From Chloroflexota bacterium (lineage in GTDB: Bacteria > Chloroflexota > Dehalococcoidia > UBA1151 > UBA1328), in NCBI GenBank assembly GCA_002687335.1, contig NYZY01000030.1:1917-7924 (forward strand): DNA of 6,008 bases. The letters run 5' to 3'. Shown piece after piece: positions 1 to 6,008 of the stretch. The stretch's first letter is position 1; every line of letters starts with the position of its first letter. The notes under the pieces are model-generated. The model saw nothing but the letters and a program-made list of their open reading frames with translations, was not told the origin of the DNA and made no database searches. Made by a program: the position numbers and the translations under genes.

Positions 1-704
1 TTGACGTTTCGTTCGATCGGCTCAGGTTGCTCCATTCCTGGGAAGGTATGGTCTGGATTGGAGCGAATCTCGATAACTTCGACCTCACCTCCGCCAAGGA
101 TATTTGGGAGAATTCCAGCTCCAGACCCGTGCATTGCATCAACCACGACTTTCATTTTTTCGGATCTGATTGGGTCAGTGTCGACGACTTTTTTTAGTTG
201 CTCTATATATGGACCTACAGCGTCGAGCACTGTGTTTGTGCCGGATTGTCGTGTCGTAGCAGGATGGCCAGGAGAATTCCCTTCCAAAATATTGGCCAGA
301 TGTTTTTCGACTTGTGCTATTTCATTAGGCGCTGCCGACCCACCTGCAGATGACTTTATTTTGAATCCGTTCCATTCGGCGGGATTGTGGCTGGCTGTGA
401 TCATCACACCATTGGCAGCGGATTGATTGACCACCGCAAAACTACAGGCAGGTGTAGGAACTGCAACATTGAGCGTGAAGGTTTTTATGCCGTACCCTTT
501 CACCGTATCTGCAACCGCTTTTGCGAATTGAGGAGATCGGTATCGAGTATCGAAACCTATAACTAGGCCTCGGTCAGATTTGCCATTTGCTAGAAGATGT
601 AGCGCTACGGCTTCTGCACATGCCCTTACGTTTGGAATAGTAAAAGTATCGTCAATGATCGCCCGCCAGCCATCAGTACCGAATTGGATCTTGGGGCGAT
701 GCAA
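1..704 (-). CDS. Alpha-D-phosphohexomutase (phosphoglucomutase/phosphomannomutase family), N-terminal part
   Basis: Interconverts hexose 1- and 6-phosphates through a phosphoserine enzyme, supplying sugar phosphates for polysaccharide, envelope or glycogen metabolism in the cytoplasm. The 234 visible residues show the family opening FGTDGWRA (residues 8-15), GFDTR (50-54), and the active-site loop TASHNPAEWNGFK (103-115), with S105 as the phosphorylated serine. Domain 2 begins around VVVDAMHGSGAG (187-198), and NPDHTFPGMEQPEPI (216-230) is typical of the group. The metal-binding DGDxDR loop and domains 3-4 lie beyond the left edge, so about half of a usual 450-480 residue protein is missing. 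No in-frame ATG or GTG exists between the upstream TAA and the conserved start. TTG at 704, preceded by AAAAGG seven bases upstream, is the best start. The gene lies 41 bases after metK on the same strand and is probably co-transcribed. The family is clear, but glucose, mannose or glucosamine specificity cannot be read from this half. Confidence 0.92.
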   Translation of the reverse strand, partial: MHRPKIQFGTDGWRAIIDDTFTIPNVRACAEAVALHLLANGKSDRGLVIGFDTRYRSPQFAKAVADTVKGYGIKTFTLNVAVPTPACSFAVVNQSAANGVMITASHNPAEWNGFKIKSSAGGSAAPNEIAQVEKHLANILEGNSPGHPATTRQSGTNTVLDAVGPYIEQLKKVVDTDPIRSEKMKVVVDAMHGSGAGILPNILGGGEVEVIEIRSNPDHTFPGMEQPEPIERNV

Positions 705-745
705 TGATTTGCCTTTTCTACTAATCGAATATTTTTGACATACGA

Positions 746-1927
746 TCAGATTTTAGCTTTCAATGTAGCGACTCGGTCAAGTTTTTCCCACGGTAGATCG
801 AGATCGTTACGACCGAAGTGCCCATAGGCGGCTGTCTGTTGATAGATGGGCCGGCGGAGTTTGAAGTGATCAATTATTGCCTTCGGCCGAAGGTCAAAGT
901 TCTTTTTGACGAGATCAACTAGTTCACTTTCGGGCTTCTTGCCAGTGCCCTTGGTGTCGACTTGTATCGAAATAGGGGTTGATACTCCAATGGCATACGA
1001 TAGTTGCACTTCGGCGCGATCCGCAAGCCCGGCAGCTACAAGGTTTTTTGCAACCCATCGTGCAGCGTATGCAGCAGAGCGGTCTACTTTCGTTGGGTCC
1101 TTGCCTGAGAACGCCCCGCCGCCATGCCGTGCGCTTCCTCCGTATGTGTCGACAATGATCTTTCTACCAGTTAGTCCGGCGTCGCCCACAGGTCCGCCTA
1201 TAACAAATCTGCCGGATGGGTTGATGTAGTACTTGGTGTTTGAGTCGAGAAGTTCAGCGGGGACGACTTCTTGTATTACATGCTGTTGAATGTCGGCAGC
1301 TATTTGCTCGTTAGTTGCCTCCGGATCATGCTGCGCTGATATGACCACTGTGTCGATCCGAACAGGCCGATGATCTTCTGTGTATTCGACGGTCACCTGG
1401 CTTTTGGTATCCGGACGGAGGTATCCGATGACACTATTCTTCCTGACATCGGTCAATTTCCTGGTCAGTTGGTGTGCAAGTGAGATCGGGAGTGGCATGA
1501 ATTCAGGCGTCTCGTTGGAGGCATAGCCAATCATCATCCCCTGGTCGCCAGCACCGACTTCATCAACTCCGCTTTCACCGCGTACTTCCAGTGCTTGAGT
1601 TACGCCGCTGGAGATGTCTGTCGACTGTTCGTCTAAAGCGATTAGTACCGAGCACCCCTCGCAGTCGAATCCGTAAGCCGGATCGTCGTAGCCGATTTTT
1701 CTGATCGTATCTCGTACGATCCCTCGTATGTCGACGTCGGCCTTGGTGGTTATTTCACCGAACACCAATACCAGGCCGGTAGTGACTGAAGTTTCACAGG
1801 CCACGCGGCTCATGGGATCTTGTGCAATAACTGCATCTAGAACACCATCAGAAATCTGATCAGCCATCTTATCTGGATGACCTTCGGATACAGATTCTGA
1901 TGTAAGTAAGTAATTTGTATTAGGCAT
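746..1927 (-). CDS. metK: S-adenosylmethionine synthetase (methionine adenosyltransferase)
   Basis: Makes S-adenosylmethionine from methionine and ATP, releasing phosphate and pyrophosphate; cytoplasmic, normally a homotetramer using Mg2+ and K+. At 393 residues it is full length (E. coli MetK is 384). The N-terminal SEGHPDK motif (residues 14-20) carries catalytic H17 and metal-binding D19. Signature 1, GAGDQG, is at 125-130. LRPDTKSQV (170-178) holds K175, [11 protein letters not shown] (254-264) holds K256, and signature 2, [17 protein letters not shown] (268-284), holds K276 and D282; these match E. coli K165, K245, K265 and D271. The C-terminal [16 protein letters not shown] (358-373) is also canonical. 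All active-site residues are present, so it should be functional. The ATG start sits right before the conserved region, but no Shine-Dalgarno sequence is visible in the 25 bases upstream. It follows ahcY by 82 bases, placing SAM synthesis and SAH breakdown together. Confidence 0.98.
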   Translation of the reverse strand: MPNTNYLLTSESVSEGHPDKMADQISDGVLDAVIAQDPMSRVACETSVTTGLVLVFGEITTKADVDIRGIVRDTIRKIGYDDPAYGFDCEGCSVLIALDEQSTDISSGVTQALEVRGESGVDEVGAGDQGMMIGYASNETPEFMPLPISLAHQLTRKLTDVRKNSVIGYLRPDTKSQVTVEYTEDHRPVRIDTVVISAQHDPEATNEQIAADIQQHVIQEVVPAELLDSNTKYYINPSGRFVIGGPVGDAGLTGRKIIVDTYGGSARHGGGAFSGKDPTKVDRSAAYAARWVAKNLVAAGLADRAEVQLSYAIGVSTPISIQVDTKGTGKKPESELVDLVKKNFDLRPKAIIDHFKLRRPIYQQTAAYGHFGRNDLDLPWEKLDRVATLKAKI

Positions 1928-2009
1928 TTTGTTTAGTGGTTGTGATTTTCGCTATAGGCTTTTTAGCCAGTGGAATAATTGGTTGAATTTTGTTCCCATG
2001 ACAGCTGTT

Positions 2010-3263
2010 TTAGGTTCCTGTCTCCCAGCTGTTTAAGTACTTGTCCTGCTCAGCGGTGAGGATGTCATAAGACATACCCATAGCGTTCAGTTTTATACTT
2101 GCGATATCTGTATCTACCTCATTCGGTAGAGTGTAGACCCCAGGGTCAAGTTTTATATGGTTTTCGACGATATATTCTCCTGCAAGAGCCTGGTTTGAGA
2201 AACTCATATCCATAACGCTTGGTGGGTGTCCTTCAGCTGCACCGAGGTTGATCAAGCGGCCCTGGGCCAGAAGGAATATTTTCCGACCATCTTCAAGAGT
2301 GTATTCCTCGACGAATTCTCGCACGCTCCGTTTTGTTTCGGACATCTCCTCAAGTGACTCTACGTTGATTTCAATGTTGAAATGACCAGAATTGGCTACT
2401 ACGGCGCCGTCTTTCATGTTGTCGAAATGGTGCTTGTCGATGGCTTTCATTCCGCCTGTGACTGTAAGGAAGATGTCGCCGATGGTACAGGCGTCATTCA
2501 TGCTCATTACCTGGTGCCCGTCCATTACCGCTTCGAGTGCTTTTACCGGGTCAACTTCGCACACGATGGTGTGCGCTCCCATACCTTTTGCGCGTAGGGC
2601 AAAGCCCTTTCCACACCAGCCGTATCCGATTGTCACTACGGTTTTTCCCGTGATTAACATGTTAGTTGCGCGAATGATTCCATCGAGAGAGCTCTGACCC
2701 GTTCCGTATCGGTTGTCGAACATGTGTTTGGTCTGGGAATCGTTGACTGCAACAATCGGGTACCTGAGTTTGCCTTGGCTGTGAAGTGCTTTCAATCTGA
2801 TGACACCAGTTGTGGTTTCTTCCATTCCTCCGATGACGTCTTTAAGAAGGTGTTGTTTTTCGCTGTGTAACATAGCGACTACGTCGGCCCCATCGTCCAT
2901 CGTTATCTGTGGACCTGTTTCGACTGTCGCAGACATGTGGTCATAATATGTCTTGTCATCCTCATCTTTTATTGCGAAAATCGGAATACCTGACTCAACG
3001 AGATGGGCCGCTATATCATCCTGGGTCGAAAGGGGATTCGAAGCACACAATGTAAGATCGGCTCCTGCGGCCACGAGGGTGTGCGCAAGGTTTGCTGTTT
3101 CTGCTGTGATGTGGAGGCAGCCTGCGAGTTTGATTCCCTTTAACGGTTTTTCTTCGGCAAATCGCTGCTTAATGGTGCGAAGCACGGGCATTTCCCGTTC
3201 CGCCCATTCAGCGCGAAGTTTGCCTTTGCCTGCAAGGCTGATGTCTTTGATGTCGTAATTCAT
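2010..3263 (-). CDS. ahcY: S-adenosylhomocysteine hydrolase (adenosylhomocysteinase)
   Basis: Reversibly hydrolyses S-adenosylhomocysteine, the inhibitory product of SAM-dependent methylation, to adenosine and homocysteine, using tightly bound NAD. It is cytoplasmic and usually tetrameric. The 417-residue protein has HITAET (51-56), the ASNPLSTQDD signature (74-83), EETTTG (148-153), NDSQTKHMFDNRYG (174-187) with catalytic K179 and D183, the Rossmann loop GYGWCGKG (213-220), GHFNIEI (293-299) and NLGAAEGHPPSVMDMSFSNQ (339-358). The end, DKYLNSWETGT, resembles the shorter AhcY form found in archaea and several bacterial phyla, which lacks an insertion present in many longer bacterial enzymes; this subtype call is from memory. 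The ATG start is supported by GGAG five bases upstream, within CCGGAG. It lies 113 bases downstream of the PfkB-type kinase, which could consume the adenosine, and 82 bases upstream of metK. The upstream gap contains competing short stems described separately. Confidence 0.98.
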   Translation of the reverse strand: MNYDIKDISLAGKGKLRAEWAEREMPVLRTIKQRFAEEKPLKGIKLAGCLHITAETANLAHTLVAAGADLTLCASNPLSTQDDIAAHLVESGIPIFAIKDEDDKTYYDHMSATVETGPQITMDDGADVVAMLHSEKQHLLKDVIGGMEETTTGVIRLKALHSQGKLRYPIVAVNDSQTKHMFDNRYGTGQSSLDGIIRATNMLITGKTVVTIGYGWCGKGFALRAKGMGAHTIVCEVDPVKALEAVMDGHQVMSMNDACTIGDIFLTVTGGMKAIDKHHFDNMKDGAVVANSGHFNIEINVESLEEMSETKRSVREFVEEYTLEDGRKIFLLAQGRLINLGAAEGHPPSVMDMSFSNQALAGEYIVENHIKLDPGVYTLPNEVDTDIASIKLNAMGMSYDILTAEQDKYLNSWETGT

Positions 3264-3273
3264 ATTTTCTCCG
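3264..3273 (-). promoter_or_regulatory. Ribosome binding site of ahcY
   Basis: In minus-strand sense, CCGGAG precedes the ATG with five bases (AAAAT) between GGAG and the start codon. The same CCGGAG word appears before the PfkB kinase, which suggests a preferred Shine-Dalgarno form in this genome and helps choose that gene's TTG start. Confidence 0.7.
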
Positions 3274-3323
3274 GACTTATTTCATAATTATTAATCTGTA
3301 GTCAGTCAGTTCTATGTGGTCCG

Positions 3324-3346
3324 GGCGATGGGCGCTTTCGGTCGCC
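3324..3346 (-). promoter_or_regulatory. Possible alternative RNA stems in the ahcY leader
   Basis: In minus-strand RNA, GGCGA (3346-3342) can pair either with CGCC (3334-3331), using its first four bases, around an eight-base loop, or with TCGCC (3328-3324) across thirteen bases. The two pairings exclude each other. The element lies about 60 bases before the ahcY start and about 30 bases after the kinase stop. It is not followed by a U-run, so it is not a normal terminator. It does not match the SAH or SAM riboswitch consensus that I know. Mutually exclusive stems can mark a regulatory leader, but these are short and GC-rich and may be chance. Confidence 0.25.
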
Positions 3347-3376
3347 GTCAGCTCAGTGGGTGTAAGTTGTTTGTGT

Positions 3377-4309
3377 TCAATTTCCGCTGCTGGTTGAAGT
3401 GGGTGATTTGAAGCGAGTTAATTCAGTGAAAGCTTGGAAGCGTGCACTGATGTCGTTTTCGGTTAGATTTTTTATGCGTTCCAGCCCAAAATCTTCCACA
3501 GCGAACGATGCCATTGTGCTGCCAAATATAGTAGCCGTGCGTAGTGATTCTTCGTCAATTTTTTCCACGGATGCCAGGTGTCCCATGAAACCTCCGGCGA
3601 AAGAATCCCCAGCTCCGGTTGGATCAATCACTTGTTCCAACGGGTAGGCTGGAGCTGCGAAGGAAAAGGTTTTTCCGAATAGTGAAGCACCATATTCCCC
3701 CCTTTTGACGACCGTTGAGTTAGGGCCGAGATTCATCACGGCTTTGGCCGCATTTGGTAAATGGTTTTGCCCTGTGAGTTGCCTTACTTCATCTTCATTG
3801 ATGATAAGCATATCGACTTTGCCTATGATGTCTATAAGGGCTGGTCTGGCGATATTGATCCAAAGGTTCATCGTGTCGCTGGCAATCCATTTTGGTCTAC
3901 TAATCATAGCGTCGAGGACCTTCAGTTGAATGGTCGGGTCGATATTCGCTAAGAACAGATACGGTGCGTTTGCATGCGCTTCAGTTAGGGTTGGCTCGAA
4001 ATCTCCAAAAACGTTTAATTGAGTATCTAGGGTGACTGCGGTGTTGATGTCATCCATGTAATCACCTGTCCACCGGAAGGTTTTTCCATCAACCTCAACA
4101 AGCCCAGTGGTGTCGATGCCATGGCTTTCGAGCATCGATCGGTCCGATGGAGCGAAATCATTGCCGACTACACCGATGATTCCTACCTCAGTGAAATAAC
4201 TTGCTGAGGTTGAGAAAAAACAGGCTGAGCCGCCGAGCTGCGATTCCCTTTTTCCTGCTGGAGTTTCAACCGCGTCATAAGCTATAGAACCTACAACCAC
4301 AATTTTCAA
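3377..4309 (-). CDS. PfkB/ribokinase-family kinase, probable adenosine kinase
   Basis: A 310-residue ATP-dependent sugar or nucleoside kinase of the ribokinase fold. Visible signs are the N-terminal strand KIVVVGSIAYD (2-12), the substrate-side GG at 26-27 (LGGSACFFS), the Mg-associated NxxE motif N171-E174 (NEDE), VVKRGEYGA (200-208), and the C-terminal PfkB signature DPTGAGDSFAGGF (229-241), with D235 as catalytic base and GAG forming the anion hole. Substrate specificity cannot be read from these motifs. Position directly before ahcY, which releases adenosine, makes adenosine kinase (adenosine to AMP) the most economical guess; ribokinase-like adenosine kinases are known, for example in Mycobacterium. 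Alternatives are an inosine/cytidine or sugar kinase. The start is TTG at 4309, with GGAG eight bases upstream (CCGGAGAAGCTCAT) and the conserved strand right after it. An in-frame ATG at 4402 would add 31 unconserved residues and overlap the rhodanese gene, so I rejected it. The last ten residues are a Ser/Thr-rich tail. Confidence 0.9.
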   Translation of the reverse strand: MKIVVVGSIAYDAVETPAGKRESQLGGSACFFSTSASYFTEVGIIGVVGNDFAPSDRSMLESHGIDTTGLVEVDGKTFRWTGDYMDDINTAVTLDTQLNVFGDFEPTLTEAHANAPYLFLANIDPTIQLKVLDAMISRPKWIASDTMNLWINIARPALIDIIGKVDMLIINEDEVRQLTGQNHLPNAAKAVMNLGPNSTVVKRGEYGASLFGKTFSFAAPAYPLEQVIDPTGAGDSFAGGFMGHLASVEKIDEESLRTATIFGSTMASFAVEDFGLERIKNLTENDISARFQAFTELTRFKSPTSTSSGN

Positions 4310-4323
4310 ATGAGCTTCTCCGG
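4310..4323 (-). promoter_or_regulatory. Ribosome binding site that decides the PfkB kinase TTG start
   Basis: In minus-strand sense, CCGGAGAAGCTCAT leads directly into TTG at 4309. GGAG is eight bases from the start codon. The downstream residues begin the conserved first strand of the ribokinase fold, whereas the longer reading from an ATG at 4402 has no homology and runs through the rhodanese 3' end. Confidence 0.7.
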
Positions 4324-4356
4324 ATTGGTACTTGTGGATAGATGATGAACTTGAGG

Positions 4357-4710
4357 TTACTTTGTATCGCCAGTGGAATATGGGAGGTTTTTTTCGACCC
4401 ATGTGCCGGTTCCGTCTTCGACGTTATACAAACGGTCTGTATCGGCTCCCATCGCTGCTGCATATTCGGCGGCAAGACCGGATCGAGCGCCAACTTCACA
4501 GATAAACAAGAGGTTACCTTCGGTTGGTAATTCATCAAATCTTGGTATCACATCGTCTACAGGAATCAGCACAGCGTTCTTGACGTGGGCACCTTCGTAT
4601 TCGTCTTGGCGCCGCACATCAATCATTATCGCCCCACCAGCGTTGAGCATTTCATGCGCTTCTTCGGCTGAGATTCTGGTGTATGGCTCACCAGGAACGT
4701 TCCTTGCCAT
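4357..4710 (-). CDS. Single-domain rhodanese-like protein
   Basis: A 117-residue cytoplasmic protein made of one rhodanese domain, a fold that carries sulfur as a persulfide on a cysteine. The domain opens at ISAEEAHEML (13-22), followed by the CH2A-like strand AIMIDVRRQDEYEGAHVKNA (27-46) with the usual D31-R33 and E37/H42 pattern. The active-site loop CEVGARS (71-77) has catalytic C71 and R76, and W104 lies in the conserved end of the domain. The six-residue loop after the cysteine fits sulfurtransferases of the GlpE type rather than Cdc25-like phosphatases. There is no signal peptide or membrane segment. The ATG start has GAGG ten bases upstream, somewhat far, and an in-frame TGA just above it excludes a longer form. 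It is the first gene of the minus-strand cluster, 47 bases before the PfkB kinase. A sulfur-trafficking role is likely, but the partner and any link to homocysteine or methionine metabolism are unknown. Confidence 0.92.
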   Translation of the reverse strand: MARNVPGEPYTRISAEEAHEMLNAGGAIMIDVRRQDEYEGAHVKNAVLIPVDDVIPRFDELPTEGNLLFICEVGARSGLAAEYAAAMGADTDRLYNVEDGTGTWVEKNLPYSTGDTK

Positions 4711-4834
4711 TATGTATGATCCTCAAAATTAGATTTGTCAGAGTACAGTCGGAATCGAAATTAAGAATATGCCCGCATTAGAAATTCAGTCTTTTTTTGC
4801 CTGTGCGTTATGTCCTAATTCCTATTTAAATTTA

Positions 4835-4850
4835 CCTCGGCTCGACGAGG
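4835..4850. repeat. Short inverted repeat in the divergent intergenic region
   Basis: CCTCG (4835-4839) and CGAGG (4846-4850) form a 5-bp GC-rich perfect stem around the six-base loop GCTCGA. The sequence on its left side is strongly AT-rich (TATTTAAATTTA, 4823-4834). It could be an operator, a weak terminator for upstream minus-strand transcription, or chance; the stem is too short to decide. Confidence 0.3.
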
Positions 4851-4948
4851 GTTCGCTAGTGCGTGTCATCTCTACAGCGATATCGAACTACCCTCTAGTG
4901 TACTTAAAATCGGGATAATCTTCTGCTGGAATTTAGATCAGATTTCTG

Positions 4949-4978
4949 TTGACACGTTTCAGGTGTGGATCATAGACT
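4949..4978 (+). promoter_or_regulatory. Sigma-70-type promoter of the 16S rRNA gene
   Basis: A perfect -35 hexamer TTGACA (4949-4954) is followed after 18 bases by TAGACT (4973-4978), which matches four of six positions of the -10 consensus. The bases just upstream (4928-4948) are moderately AT-rich and could act as an UP element. Transcription would begin near 4985 and give a leader of about 77 bases before the mature 16S end. Position and quality make this the likely rRNA promoter. Assignment rests on motif matching only. Confidence 0.75.
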
Positions 4979-5020
4979 TAGTTCTCTGGCTTGGGGATAA
5001 ACGCGTCTCCTAGTTCAGGC

Positions 5021-5032
5021 CGCACCTTAACA
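5021..5032 (+). promoter_or_regulatory. boxA-like antitermination element in the rRNA leader
   Basis: CGCACCTTAACA matches the E. coli rRNA boxA TGCTCTTTAACA at nine of twelve positions, and the following ATTGAACAG also resembles the E. coli leader. It lies about 40 bases after the predicted transcription start and 30 bases before the mature 16S end, the expected place for NusB/NusE (S10)-dependent antitermination. Function is inferred from similarity and position. Confidence 0.55.
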
Positions 5033-5061
5033 ATTGAACAGTGGACAGAAAGAACGTCAAC

Positions 5062-6008
<947 letters not shown>

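Larger units (their letters stand above)
4711..5061. other. Divergent intergenic region between rhodanese gene and 16S rRNA
   Basis: This 351-base stretch holds no credible coding sequence. Its right third carries the rRNA promoter and boxA. Its left part should hold the promoter of the minus-strand cluster, but I could not find a well-matched -35/-10 pair on that strand. TAAAAT at 4905-4910 on the plus strand matches five of six -10 positions but has only a poor -35 partner (TCGAAC, 4883-4888), so a second rRNA promoter is possible but unproven. A small inverted repeat (4835-4850) and a seven-T tract (4792-4798) are also present. Confidence 0.7.

Noticed and set aside
1..426. Plus-strand open frame beginning with TTG at the left edge
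   Set aside because: It is the antisense of the phosphohexomutase gene, whose motifs on the minus strand are unmistakable; the plus-strand translation has no recognisable domain.
906..1229. Plus-strand open frames within metK, ahcY and the kinase (such as 906-1229, 2392-2697, 2953-3258)
   Set aside because: All are antisense shadows of well-conserved minus-strand genes with no independent support.
2001..2032. Inverted repeat ACAGCTG/CAGCTGT around the ahcY stop codon as a terminator
   Set aside because: The stem is 7 bp with an 18-base loop, built on the self-complementary CAGCTG, and no U-run follows in minus-strand RNA; probably chance.
3264..3376. SAH or SAM riboswitch upstream of ahcY
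   Set aside because: The core words of the SAH riboswitch and of SAM-I were looked for and not found; only short alternative stems are present.
4275..4538. Minus-strand open frame of 87 codons overlapping rhodanese and kinase
   Set aside because: It lies out of frame across the ends of two real genes, has no ribosome binding site or conserved motif, and resembles no known protein.
4792..4798. Seven-T tract as a rho-independent terminator on the plus strand
   Set aside because: No GC-rich hairpin lies immediately upstream, and no plus-strand gene precedes it.

Overview
The window is a piece of bacterial chromosome carrying housekeeping genes. Its right end holds about the first 60% of a 16S rRNA gene on the plus strand. 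All recognisable protein genes lie to the left, on the minus strand. The 16S has every universal bacterial primer site, and its wording (a GACGAACGTTGGCGGCGCG start, GCAGCAGCAGGGAATCTTCC after the 338 site, a short V3 helix) resembles Chloroflexota, most likely the Dehalococcoidia/SAR202 side. That placement is from memory and was not checked by alignment. The proteins have moderate-GC codon use and fit a free-living bacterium.

Layout, right to left in the direction of minus-strand transcription: a single-domain rhodanese (4357-4710), a PfkB/ribokinase-family kinase (3377-4309), S-adenosylhomocysteine hydrolase ahcY (2010-3263), S-adenosylmethionine synthetase metK (746-1927), and the N-terminal half of an alpha-D-phosphohexomutase (1-704, running off the left edge). 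Spacings are 47, 113, 82 and 41 bases, with no convincing terminator between them, so they may form one transcription unit. The gene-free stretch 4711-5061 separates this cluster from the divergent rRNA gene. It holds a good sigma-70-type promoter and a boxA-like antitermination element for the rRNA.

The core of the cluster is the SAM cycle. MetK makes SAM from methionine and ATP, methyltransferases turn SAM into SAH, and AhcY splits SAH into homocysteine and adenosine. Adenosine must be removed to pull AhcY forward. The PfkB-family kinase beside ahcY is therefore a good candidate adenosine kinase, although its substrate is inferred from context. No methionine synthase is visible. The rhodanese and the hexomutase have no obvious link to the cycle.

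I found no mobile element, CRISPR array, tRNA, toxin-antitoxin or defence system, and no clearly novel system. The points most worth a second look are the putative adenosine kinase, the leader of ahcY with two competing stems, the TTG starts, and the divergent arrangement with the rRNA gene.
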